Source of the DNA: CAZCFB01 sp964511535 | Lineage (GTDB): Bacteria; Myxococcota_A; Polyangia; GCA-2747355; CAZCFB01 | Direction of reading: 5' to 3' | NCBI GenBank assembly: GCA_964511535.1 | Contig: CAZEFW010000071.1 | Span: 1-43,619, forward strand | Length of the DNA stretch: 43,619 nt | Part shown: positions 8,317 through 16,142 of the stretch, piece after piece | How the letters are laid out: each line of letters opens with the position of its first letter | How positions within the stretch are numbered: the stretch's first letter is position 1 | Notes under the pieces: model-generated | What the model was told of the DNA's origin: nothing | What the model saw: only the letters and a program-made list of their open reading frames with translations | The model's database searches: none | Translations under genes and position numbers: made by a program

Positions 8317-10035
8317 ATGAGATGGACGGCCAGGTTCGCCGTGATCTGTACCCTCGCGCTGGGGCTCCCGCTCGCGGCGTGCAGCGATGATGATTCCAGC
8401 GCGCCCCCGGACCTGGCGCTGGACGCCGGGCATGATGCGCGCTCCGACGCCCTGATACCCCCGGACAAGACCGCCGCGGTGGACGCGGGGCCATCGGCGG
8501 TGGGGACTGCCTGCACCACCGGCGCCACCCCCCAGGGGTCCTGCCCCAAGGGTTACCTCTGCTACCCGTCTGCCCTCGGCATGCCGGCCGGCTACTGCAC
8601 CCGGTTCTGCTCCTTCGGCGCCTCCTGCCCGTCGGACGCGGTCTGCGCCATGTCCCCTACCGTCGGCGAGTTCTGTCTCAAGGCGTGCAAGGACAGCAAG
8701 GGCTGCCGCGCCGCAGAGGGATACCTTTGCGACGCGGACTGGAAGGGGTGCGCGGGCCCGTCGGTCCTCCTGTCGCCGGTCCTCAAGAAGTGCGCGCCCA
8801 TCAGCGCCCTGCCGCGTCTCACCTTCGGCAAGGTGACCCAACTGTCCACCAAGGCAGGGCCCGGGAAATACAACATGGAGCCGGCCGCGGCGCTCAACGC
8901 CGCCGGGGACTTGACCGCTGTGTACATGGCGCGAAACCAGACCACCGCGGATGGTTGGCTCGGCGTCTCGACGCTGAAGGCGAACGGGACGCTCAACGGT
9001 GACCGCTCGCTCAAGGGCAAGAGCAAGCACCTGTTCGATCCGTGGATGGCCGCCGACCGGGCCGGCAAGATGTACCTCGTGTACTTCGGCCACGACGGCC
9101 AGGACACCAACAGCCTCGTGGGCCTGGTCTCCAGCAGCGATGGCGCCAAATGGTCCGCCGAGCAGGTGGTCCACGACACCGCCGACTGCCCGGGCAACAT
9201 GACAGGGTGCCTGGACAAGACCATGATCGCCGTCGGCCCCCAGGTGGGCGCCACCACCAAGGACGCCATCTACGTGTTCTATTTCTCCGGCCCTGGCGGG
9301 GGGATGAAGATGGTGCGGTCCCTGGACAGCGGGAAGACCTTCGGCAAGTCGGTCAAGGTGGGCAAGGGCGCCTATGGTGACGCCGAGGTCTCGAGCGACG
9401 GCGTGATCCATGTGGTCTATCTGACCTCGCTCAACGGCAACAAGCTCGGCGACACCAAGAACTGGATCGAGTACACGCGCAGCGTCGACGGCGGCAAGAC
9501 CTTCGCCACGGCGCTGAAGGTGTCCGCTGCAGGTGAGGCGGTGCCGTTCTACTTCTCCAACGCCCAGGTGGCGGCGAACCCGGCCAAGGGTTCGATCCAC
9601 GTGGTGTACCCCACGGGCGGCCCGGACGGCGCGTGGGACATCAGGCTGGCGACCTCCACGGACGCCGGCAAGACCTGGAGCCGCCTCAGGGTCAACGACG
9701 ACCCCCAGTGCGCCAACCACATGATCCCCACCATCGCCCTGGACCCGGCCACCGGGAAGCTGCACGTGGCATGGGCCGAGAACCGCGGCGGGGTGGGCCA
9801 GATCGCCTACGCGGCGTGCGATGCAGACGGCAAGAAGTGCTCGGCCAACGAGGCCATCAGCCACAAGCCGTTCGCCGATTACCAGCTGGTGCGGCACTCG
9901 CCCCGCTGGCTGGGGGAGTACTTCGAGCTCCTGGTGGACAGCTCCAAAAAGGCGCTGCATGCCGTGTGGACCCAGCCCGTGACAGAGGGCGGCCTGGCGA
10001 TCTCGAGGATCTTTCACGCCAGGGGAAAACTCTGA
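8317..10035 (+). CDS. Sialidase-like (Asp-box) beta-propeller lipoprotein
   Basis: 572 residues from the ATG at 8317, which is preceded by a perfect AGGAGG (8306-8311) 5 bases away; the in-frame GTG at 8311 overlaps that site. The lipobox LPLAAC ends at Cys22. A short Asp/Pro linker and a Cys-rich stretch of about 90 residues come next. The C-terminal 400 residues carry Asp-box motifs (SLDSGKTF, SVDGGKTF, STDAGKTW), the signature of BNR/sialidase-type propellers. Asp boxes are structural, so glycosidase activity is not implied. It probably sits on the outer membrane. The gene is monocistronic by spacing and is followed by a structured gap ending in a terminator. Confidence 0.88.
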   Translation: MRWTARFAVICTLALGLPLAACSDDDSSAPPDLALDAGHDARSDALIPPDKTAAVDAGPSAVGTACTTGATPQGSCPKGYLCYPSALGMPAGYCTRFCSFGASCPSDAVCAMSPTVGEFCLKACKDSKGCRAAEGYLCDADWKGCAGPSVLLSPVLKKCAPISALPRLTFGKVTQLSTKAGPGKYNMEPAAALNAAGDLTAVYMARNQTTADGWLGVSTLKANGTLNGDRSLKGKSKHLFDPWMAADRAGKMYLVYFGHDGQDTNSLVGLVSSSDGAKWSAEQVVHDTADCPGNMTGCLDKTMIAVGPQVGATTKDAIYVFYFSGPGGGMKMVRSLDSGKTFGKSVKVGKGAYGDAEVSSDGVIHVVYLTSLNGNKLGDTKNWIEYTRSVDGGKTFATALKVSAAGEAVPFYFSNAQVAANPAKGSIHVVYPTGGPDGAWDIRLATSTDAGKTWSRLRVNDDPQCANHMIPTIALDPATGKLHVAWAENRGGVGQIAYAACDADGKKCSANEAISHKPFADYQLVRHSPRWLGEYFELLVDSSKKALHAVWTQPVTEGGLAISRIFHARGKL

Positions 10036-10076
10036 TGTAGCTCGCTCTCCCCTTCCCCTGCGGTGAGTGTGGAGTC

Positions 10077-10167
10077 CACCCCACACGCCCGTTCGGGCGC
10101 TGCTCCTCTGTGATTTCAAGCCGTTGAAGGTCTTTGCCCGGAATCCGGGCGGGAGAGGTGTGGGGTG
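10077..10167. ncRNA. Predicted multi-hairpin RNA element in a 331-bp gap
   Basis: CACCCCACAC (10077-10086) is the exact complement of GTGTGGGGTG (10158-10167) and could form a 10-bp closing helix. Inside it are three hairpins: GCCC-GTTC-GGGC (10087-10098), TTCAA-GCCG-TTGAA (10115-10128) and GCCCGG-AAT-CCGGGC (10136-10150). Together they draw a multi-branched fold. It may be a small RNA, a 3' UTR structure of the sialidase-like gene, or a leader for the gene at 10367. The strand is not determined. No known RNA family is recognised. Confidence 0.4.
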
Positions 10168-10191
10168 CGGTCTACACCCTGCCTGCCCCAT

Positions 10192-10224
10192 CGGGCGATG
10201 AGCCCGGAGTTAATTCTTTTATTT
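10192..10224 (+). terminator. Intrinsic terminator
   Basis: CGGGC-GATGA-GCCCG (10192-10206) is followed within a few bases by a T-rich run (ttaattcttttattt). It would end transcription from the 8317 gene and any RNA at 10077-10167. The rest of this 331-bp gap (10036-10366) holds no gene. Confidence 0.55.
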
Positions 10225-10366
10225 CGAGGTCTTGAGCCAATGGATCAATGTGGCCCGACTCTCGCATTGGCATGGGGTGAAAACGTAACCGGCGTCACAT
10301 AAAAAAATGCCGCCAAAAATGAGCAGCCGCTCATCGCCCCGCTCGCAGGGGGAGGAGGATCCAATC

Positions 10367-11299
10367 ATGGACAAGCGCACCGAACAGCTGGTGAATGACG
10401 ACGAGGCCAGCCTGATGGAGTTCATCGCCCTGGCCACCGAGGCGAGGCGCAAAGCAGAAGAGAGAGGCAGCGAGGAGCTGACCGATCTGAGCACCCTCAC
10501 CGTCCCGGCCTACGACATGCCCACTTTGCAGCCCACGGGCCGGCGGGCCCGGTGGCTGACGCTCATGGCGATCAGTATGGCCGCGGCCATGGTGGCCATG
10601 CTCGGGCTGATGGTCACCCTCGTGGTCAGGACCCTGGACCGGCCCGCGGTGACCACCACCATGGCTGCTGCCCCGCCCGAGCACAGCCCCACCAGGCCGC
10701 TGCTGGCCACCGCGACCCCGCTGGAGGAGAGCCCGGCGAAGCCGCCCGTGGCGTCCGCGCCGCCGCCCGAGGACAGCCCGGAGATGCGGTCGATGGAGAC
10801 CGCGGCCCGGCTGAGCGCCTCGAAGCCGACGCCGGCCAGCAACAAGCGGCCGAAGCGCCGCAGGGCAGCCAGGCCGGATGCGCTGGACGAGCTGCTCAGC
10901 GCGGCCCTGTCGAGCAGCCACGAGCCCGGTGCCTCCCGCTCGAAGCAGCGCGCCCGCAAGCCCCGCAGCACCGCCCCGGCGAGGCGACGCGCAGCCGCCG
11001 CGACCAGGGCAGCCGCACGCAGCCAGCGCCCCCGGACCCTGAGCCGCCGCATCATCCGGCGCGGGATGCTCGGCATCAAGGGCAAGGTCCAGGACTGTTA
11101 CGATCGTTACAAGGTCAGCGGCCGGGCGAAGATCAGGCTCGTCATCGGGCGCAGCGGGCGGGTGACCCGCTCGTCGCTCAGGGGCACCTTCGCCGGCAGC
11201 CCCACCGGCAAGTGCGTCAAGCGGGCCGTCAGCCGCGCCCTGTTCCCGAGGTTCAGGGGCAAGCCGATCTCCATCACCTACCCGTTCATCCTGAGCTGA
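10367..11299 (+). CDS. AgmX/TonB-like C-terminal domain membrane protein
   Basis: 310 residues from the ATG at 10367; GGAGGAGG (10350-10357) is 9 bases upstream. A cytoplasmic N-terminal part (1-60) is followed by one membrane helix (about 63-88), then a long Pro/Ala/Arg-rich periplasmic linker (about 90-225). The C-terminal ~85 residues have the pattern seen in AgmX/PglI-type TonB-like domains: VQDCYDRY, IRLVIGRSGRVTR, GKCVKRAVSRALFPRF and a final ITYPFIL. Such proteins occur in multiprotein envelope and motility complexes in myxobacteria. It converges on the transglycosylase gene with a 6-bp gap. The exact complex is not known. Confidence 0.8.
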   Translation: MDKRTEQLVNDDEASLMEFIALATEARRKAEERGSEELTDLSTLTVPAYDMPTLQPTGRRARWLTLMAISMAAAMVAMLGLMVTLVVRTLDRPAVTTTMAAAPPEHSPTRPLLATATPLEESPAKPPVASAPPPEDSPEMRSMETAARLSASKPTPASNKRPKRRRAARPDALDELLSAALSSSHEPGASRSKQRARKPRSTAPARRRAAAATRAAARSQRPRTLSRRIIRRGMLGIKGKVQDCYDRYKVSGRAKIRLVIGRSGRVTRSSLRGTFAGSPTGKCVKRAVSRALFPRFRGKPISITYPFILS

Positions 11300-11305
11300 G
11301 CGCGC

Positions 11306-12562
11306 TTACTCGAGGCGGGCTCGCCTCAGCATCGGCTCGGGGTCCACGTGGACCTTTCCCACCAACACGTTGAGGTGCAGGTGAGCCCCGGAGTACTTGA
11401 TGCCGGTGCGCCCCACCCAGCCGATATGCTGGCCAGCCTTCACCCGCTGCCCCTTGCGCAAACCCGGCGCAAGCCGGTCCAGGTGGCAGTAGACGCTCTG
11501 GTCCGGTCCGTGGGCGATGACCACATGCTTGCCCGAGTAGCGGGCGTCGTACCGCGCGGCCTTGATCACCCGGCCGTCGAGGATGGCGTACACGCGCTGG
11601 TTCATCTCGCCGATGTCCACGCCGCAGTGCCCGCCCCGGCAGCGGCGCTTCGCCTTGCCGCTCCGCAGCCGCCTGGCGCCGAACTTCGCGCCGGGGCGCG
11701 TGGGGTACAGTGCGGCCTTCAGCGGGTGAACCCAGCGCTGGCTCAACACGGGGTGGCCGGTCGTTCCGGTGATCGTCGCTGGCGCCGGCGCCGCAGCCGG
11801 GGCGCTGCCCGCCGGCGCCCGGCTCGCGCGCCTGGCGACGGCGCCCCCGATCACCATGGGGCTGAGCCGGCAGCCCAGCTTGCGCTCCACCCACCGTGCC
11901 TTCCAGCCAGGGATGCGGCGGTACACCTCGCACACGTAGCGCCTGTTGGGGATGTCTGCCCCGAGGTCGCCGGTGCGCCCGATGCGCCCGGCGCCCGTGT
12001 TGTACGCGGCGATGGCCCGGGCCCAGACCCCGTCGAACTTGCGATGCAGGTACGCCAGGTAGGCAGCCGTGCCGCGCATGTTCTGCCGGGGGTCGAAGGG
12101 GTCGGTGATGCTGTACATCTTCAGCACGGCCCGCGACAGCTGCCCGCATCCCTTGCAGTTGGCCCGGGAGACGGCGCCCGGCCGGTCCCTCGACTCGTAG
12201 TGCACCACCGCCGCCAGCACCACCTCGGGGATGCCGGCGCCCGCTGCCATCTGGCTCACGTACTGCAAGCATGGACCGCTGTACCGCCCGCCCGGGGTCC
12301 TATCCCCCTGCCCCCCGGTCTCCGCGCCCTGGCAGCGTCGCTGGTAGATGGACGCCAGGGTGCGCGTCATCTTGCTCGACCCGCTGGCCGCTGCCAGCCG
12401 GCGGCTCAGGTAGCTGCAGTAGCGGTCTTGCTGGCCTCCGCCATCGCCACCCGTCATGGCGTTTTTCTGTTCGTCCACCGGCGAGCGCTGCGCCGCCCCT
12501 GAACAGCCGCATAGCGCCAGCATCGCTGAAAGGGCAAGGATTCTGCGTAATGGAACGTCCAT
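11306..12562 (-). CDS. Lytic transglycosylase (SLT) fused to M23 endopeptidase, lipoprotein
   Basis: 418 residues. The N-terminus is a lipoprotein-like signal (LALCGC, Cys20). The SLT-type domain (about 95-235) shows the catalytic Glu123 in HYESRD and the AYNTG motif (186-190), but the usual GLMQ is replaced by GCGQLS. The LytM/M23 domain (about 275-415) has the zinc ligands His312 and Asp316 (HCGVD) and His396 in HLHL, plus His360, so it should be an active metallo-endopeptidase. One chain could thus cut both the glycan and the peptide of peptidoglycan. This fusion order is uncommon; the domains are usually separate. The role is cell-wall remodelling or lysis of other cells, both plausible in a predatory lineage. 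Confidence 0.9.
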   Translation of the reverse strand: MDVPLRRILALSAMLALCGCSGAAQRSPVDEQKNAMTGGDGGGQQDRYCSYLSRRLAAASGSSKMTRTLASIYQRRCQGAETGGQGDRTPGGRYSGPCLQYVSQMAAGAGIPEVVLAAVVHYESRDRPGAVSRANCKGCGQLSRAVLKMYSITDPFDPRQNMRGTAAYLAYLHRKFDGVWARAIAAYNTGAGRIGRTGDLGADIPNRRYVCEVYRRIPGWKARWVERKLGCRLSPMVIGGAVARRASRAPAGSAPAAAPAPATITGTTGHPVLSQRWVHPLKAALYPTRPGAKFGARRLRSGKAKRRCRGGHCGVDIGEMNQRVYAILDGRVIKAARYDARYSGKHVVIAHGPDQSVYCHLDRLAPGLRKGQRVKAGQHIGWVGRTGIKYSGAHLHLNVLVGKVHVDPEPMLRRARLE

Positions 12563-12718
12563 GGGCCATCACCTCATTGACCAGAGAGTGACGACTGGCG
12601 CGCCTCGATGAGATGATCAGGCGCACATGAGGACGGGGCCAAGAGGCCGCGGCCGGGTTCGGCGAGGCCATAGCCGAGGACCACCGCCTTCCTGGCGCTG
12701 CTGTCGCGGCGCAGGCAT

Positions 12719-12735
12719 CAGGGGGCTCTCCCCTG
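12719..12735 (-). terminator. Stem-loop directly after a stop codon
   Basis: CAGGGG and CCCCTG pair around five bases and abut the stop of the gene at 12736-13137. No T-run follows in the minus direction, so this is a weak terminator candidate. Confidence 0.3.
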
Positions 12736-13137
12736 TCAGTACGGATAGCCGGAGCGCTCCTCATGCGTCAGCACCCGGGTCGAGCCGATCTTGTCCAGCG
12801 CCGCGGGGACATGCTCCCTGTCCGAGGCAATGTACGTGGTCTTCATGTACTCCGTTACGAGGCGGGCCCGCAGCCCGGGGGGATCGCTCTGCTGCCAGGG
12901 CAGCGCCGGGTCCGGCGTCGGGGGGGCGCCGCCCTCGCGGTGCGGGCTGATGGTCTCTACCAGAAAGTGTATGAAGCGCTCCAGCCCCGAACGCTCGCCG
13001 CAGGTGAGGAAGGCGCCGGCCAGCTCCTCACATGCCGCCGACAGCTTCGCGAAGTCGTCCGCGCCGCTCGCAGCAGCCAGCCAGGCCACCACCTGCTGCT
13101 CCGTGGCCTCCGTCCCATCTTCCAGATACAGTTTCAT
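12736..13137 (-). CDS. Hypothetical small protein
   Basis: 133 residues from the ATG at 13137, chosen over a TTG one codon earlier because GGAG lies 5 bases upstream of the ATG. There is no signal peptide or membrane segment. The sequence is mostly helical-looking, with an acidic N-terminus (MKLYLEDGTEATEQQ) and an end at EERSGYPY. No family is recognised. Normal codon structure and the ribosome site favour a real cytoplasmic protein. It lies between two exported minus-strand proteins and shows no clear link to them. Confidence 0.6.
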   Translation of the reverse strand: MKLYLEDGTEATEQQVVAWLAAASGADDFAKLSAACEELAGAFLTCGERSGLERFIHFLVETISPHREGGAPPTPDPALPWQQSDPPGLRARLVTEYMKTTYIASDREHVPAALDKIGSTRVLTHEERSGYPY

Positions 13138-13227
13138 CAACGCTCCAGGGGCATGGTCGCCATCCAGCCGGGCCCTGTGGCGACCCGGATGACCGAACTG
13201 CAGCGCCGGGCCGGTGGCTTTCGGTGA

Positions 13228-15399
13228 CTATTTTGCGGGGCTCAAAAAGCCGGCCTCGTGGCGGTTCAGGTCGCCCCAGGTGCGCATGCGCCACGCCTTG
13301 CGGTGGGCCAGGTAGAAGCCGGTCAGGTCGCGGAAGTAGCGCAACACCAGCGGCCGCGCCGAGGTGATGGCCTTCTGCTCAAGCGGGTCCACGCGCAGGT
13401 CGAACAGCGCCTCGGCGCCCACGTAGTCCACCCGGTACTTGTAGTGGCGGGAGCGCAGGGCGTAGCTGCGCCCGTACTCCACCGGCACCACCCGGTCCGG
13501 CCAGCTGCCCCTGCGGCGGATGATGGGCAGCAGGGTGCGCCCCTGGATCCCCCTGTCCTGCTTCAGCCCCAGCAGGTCCAGCAGGGTGGGGACCAGGTCC
13601 AGGTGTGAGCTGACGGTCTGCACCTTCACCGGGCCGCTCTTGCCGCCCATGCCGGGGGCCAGCAGCACGAGCGGCACATCCACCTGCTCGGACATCAGCC
13701 CGTATGCATGGCCCAGCTTGCCGTGCTCGCCGAAGCCCTCGCCGTGGTCCAAGGTGAAGATGATGGCGGTCCTGGCCAGCAGCTTTGCCGTCTTCAGCCC
13801 GTCGAGCAGCTGCCCCAGGCAGCCGTCCATGTACTCCACCTCGCCTTCGTACAGCGCCCGGAGCTGGCTCCACCTGCGCGGGTTCATCTTTACCCTGCCC
13901 CGCACGATGTCCTCCAGCAGGTAGCCGGTGGCCATCTTGCCGATGGGCGGGCCGAACTTGCCCTCGTGGTACCGCTCGGTGATGCCCTTGTGAAAGCGGT
14001 AAGGCGTGTGGGGCTCGAAGGCCAGGGCCGAGATGAAGAACCGCTGGCCGGCCGCGTTCTGCTTTTTGGCGTAGGCCAGCATCAGCTTCACCAGCGCCTT
14101 GCAGTCCGCGCCGTGGCCCTCCTTGACCGGCTGGTGGAACGCGTCCCAGCGGCCGGGCTTTCTCAACCGGGACATGCCGAACATGTTGTTGCCGATGTAG
14201 GCCGCCTTCACGCCGGCCTTGCGCAGCAGCGCGCTCACCAGGGACACGCCCTTGCGCAGCTTGCCCTTGTCCCCGGCCACGCCGTGGACCCGCGGGATCA
14301 TGCCGGTCTGGATGCTGGCGTGGGATGGCGGCGAGGAACATGAGGCGGCCTGGTTGCGCAGCAGCACCGCGCCCCCGCGCGCGAGAGCCCGCTCCAGCCG
14401 CGGGGTGCGCACCGGCGACTTCGGGTTGTACAGCTTCAGCCGGTCCGATCGCAGGGCGTCGCCCACCCAGAGGATGGCGTTCTTGAACCGGGGGATGGGG
14501 GCCAGATCGCGGGGCGCCGGCGGCACCAGCCGCGGGTCGATCCAGGCCACGTCTGCGGGAGCGGCGCCCTCGGAGATCAGCTCCAGCAACGCCAGGCCCA
14601 CGCCAGGCTTCAGCGTCCTGTCCACCGCGGGCCCTGGTTTCTGCCAGGTGTCCAGCAGGGTGCGGGCCGCTGGCGCGGCGCCTTCACCCGGGGTGATGCG
14701 AACGATCAGACGGGCGGCAGCGGCGCCTGCCACCCGGGTGCGCAGCTTGAGCTGGCCGCGCTCCGGCAGCTCCACCAGCAGCGCCACCCGGCGGTGCCCC
14801 GACAGCGCCGTGGCCGGGCCAGCGGGCAGCGCCACCTGGCGCGTGGGCGACAGCTCGGGCCAGTCGGGCGGGCCGCCCTCGCCGGGCACAATCTCCAGGG
14901 AGTGCAGCAGCGGCCTCGCTCCGCGGCGGTTCAGCCGCAGGTCCAGCTCGTTTTCGCCCCTGCGAAGGCGCCCGCCCGGCAGCTTCAGGTCCTTGACCGA
15001 CCAGCCGGGATCCAGCTTCAAGCTGCCCACCGGCCGGCCGTTGAGCCGCACGGAGATGCCCTGGCGCTGGCCCCGCCCCGAGGCGCGCAGCCGCAGCGTC
15101 GCCTGCTCCGGCGGCCGCGAAAAGAGCGGGAAACGCAGCACCGCCCGGCCGCGCTTCAACACCCGGCCGCCGCGCTCGCCGTGGGCCGCCACCTTGCCCC
15201 AGGGGGAGCGGTACTCGTTGGTGTACTTGCGGAGCCCCTCGGTGGCCACGGGGATCAGCAGGCCCCGGCCGTGCAGGTGGAGCAGGTGCTCGCTCCGGGT
15301 GAGGATGAACGGCTCGCCGGGGGCAGCCACGGCGTCGGGGGCGGCAGCCAGCAGCAGGGCGGCCAACAAGGACGGTGCAAGAGGATTGGTGGTGGACAT
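13228..15399 (-). CDS. Exported sulfatase-like (alkaline phosphatase superfamily) hydrolase
   Basis: 723 residues. A signal peptide (about 1-26) is followed by a ~275-residue beta-rich N-terminal region that looks like a carbohydrate-binding or jelly-roll module (GRPVGSLKL, GENELDLRLN), then the catalytic domain from about 305. Metal-site motifs are present: WVGDALRSDRL (Asp314), TLDHGEGFGEHG and GHAYG. At the nucleophile site it reads CSSPPSHAS (354-362). Aligned with the C/S-x-P-S-R sulfatase motif this puts Ser356 at the nucleophile position and His360 where the Arg needed for formylglycine formation should be. It therefore resembles Ser/Thr-type phosphoesterases or phosphotransferases rather than classical sulfatases. 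It probably acts on surface glycans or lipids. Confidence 0.85.
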   Translation of the reverse strand: MSTTNPLAPSLLAALLLAAAPDAVAAPGEPFILTRSEHLLHLHGRGLLIPVATEGLRKYTNEYRSPWGKVAAHGERGGRVLKRGRAVLRFPLFSRPPEQATLRLRASGRGQRQGISVRLNGRPVGSLKLDPGWSVKDLKLPGGRLRRGENELDLRLNRRGARPLLHSLEIVPGEGGPPDWPELSPTRQVALPAGPATALSGHRRVALLVELPERGQLKLRTRVAGAAAARLIVRITPGEGAAPAARTLLDTWQKPGPAVDRTLKPGVGLALLELISEGAAPADVAWIDPRLVPPAPRDLAPIPRFKNAILWVGDALRSDRLKLYNPKSPVRTPRLERALARGGAVLLRNQAASCSSPPSHASIQTGMIPRVHGVAGDKGKLRKGVSLVSALLRKAGVKAAYIGNNMFGMSRLRKPGRWDAFHQPVKEGHGADCKALVKLMLAYAKKQNAAGQRFFISALAFEPHTPYRFHKGITERYHEGKFGPPIGKMATGYLLEDIVRGRVKMNPRRWSQLRALYEGEVEYMDGCLGQLLDGLKTAKLLARTAIIFTLDHGEGFGEHGKLGHAYGLMSEQVDVPLVLLAPGMGGKSGPVKVQTVSSHLDLVPTLLDLLGLKQDRGIQGRTLLPIIRRRGSWPDRVVPVEYGRSYALRSRHYKYRVDYVGAEALFDLRVDPLEQKAITSARPLVLRYFRDLTGFYLAHRKAWRMRTWGDLNRHEAGFLSPAK

Positions 15400-15534
15400 C
15401 AGCGGGCTCCCTGGCGCCAGCTTACCTCCGCTGGCGGCGCAGGAGGAAAAAGAGCCACGCCAGCGAGGAGACCGCGGACTGCTTCAGGTCGCCCACCGCC
15501 TGGCTTGGCGAAGATTCGCTGTTCGAGGCCTCGA

Positions 15535-15547
15535 TTGGCAATGCCAA
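15535..15547. promoter_or_regulatory. Perfect inverted repeat, candidate operator
   Basis: TTGGCA-A-TGCCAA is a perfect 6-bp palindrome with a 1-base centre. It ends 29 bases before the ATG of the DUF6599 gene and lies in the divergent gap with the sulfatase-like gene. Position and symmetry fit a repressor or activator site. The regulator is unknown. Confidence 0.4.
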
Positions 15548-15576
15548 CGCGCGTCAAATGGGAAAGAATCAGGGAC

Positions 15577-16125
15577 ATGGATCGTCTCGCCACCACAGGA
15601 TTGCTCATCTGCGCCGGCCTGCTGCTCTCCGCCTGCGCTGGCCCGGCGCGCACGGCCCCCTCCCCTGCCCCTGCGCCGGCCTCGCCCCCGACAGCTGGCC
15701 CTGCCCTCCCGGCGCTGCTGCCTGGCGGGCCGGGCGCTCCGGTGGGCAAGCCGCGGTTCGCCACCGACGCCCGGTCGCTGTTCGCGGCCATCAACGGCGG
15801 CGCCGAGGTGTACCTCGAGCGAGGGTTCGTCAGGGGCGCGTTTCAGACGTACGAGCCGGCGCCCGGGCGCAAGGTCAACCTCGAGGTGTACGAGATGAAG
15901 GACGCCGCTGCGGCGCGCGCGGTCCACGCCCGGCGATCTTCGGCAGAGGGAGAGCCGGCCGCGGTGGGCGACGCGGCCACCGCGCACGGCTACTACCTGC
16001 TGATGGTTCAGGGGCGCTTTTTCGTGGCGGTGACCGGCCACGACGTGGAGCAGACGGCCCTGGACGAGCTGCTGCCCCTGGCCCGCTCCGCAGCCGCCAG
16101 GCTGGCCAGGGCCGGGGGCCCCTGA
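15577..16125 (+). CDS. DUF6599-like lipoprotein
   Basis: 182 residues from the ATG at 15577 (AGGGA just upstream). The lipobox LLLSAC ends at Cys20, followed by a Pro/Ala linker. The body matches the DUF6599 pattern: LFAAINGGAEVYLERGF, VNLEVYEMKDAAAARAV in the place of the usual IYDM/AFG block, then GYYLLMVQGRFFVAV. The family function is unknown. The DUF362 gene follows after 17 bp, so they form an operon. The pairing suggests a shared envelope task. Confidence 0.75.
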   Translation: MDRLATTGLLICAGLLLSACAGPARTAPSPAPAPASPPTAGPALPALLPGGPGAPVGKPRFATDARSLFAAINGGAEVYLERGFVRGAFQTYEPAPGRKVNLEVYEMKDAAAARAVHARRSSAEGEPAAVGDAATAHGYYLLMVQGRFFVAVTGHDVEQTALDELLPLARSAAARLARAGGP

Positions 16126-16142
16126 TCATCATGGGAGGAGTC

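Noticed and set aside
8296..10191. 631-aa open frame on the minus strand
   Set aside because: It is antisense to the sialidase-like gene, whose signal peptide, ribosome site and Asp boxes are clear. Long antisense frames are expected in GC-rich DNA.
10251..10266. Sigma-54-like site before the AgmX gene (TGGCCCGACTCTCGCA)
   Set aside because: The GG to GC spacing is right, but the -12 box is TCGC instead of TTGC, so it is too weak to call.
15505..15521. Sigma-54-like TTGGCGAAGATTCGCT before the DUF6599 gene
   Set aside because: The GG to GC spacing is 9 bases, not 10, which such promoters do not tolerate well.
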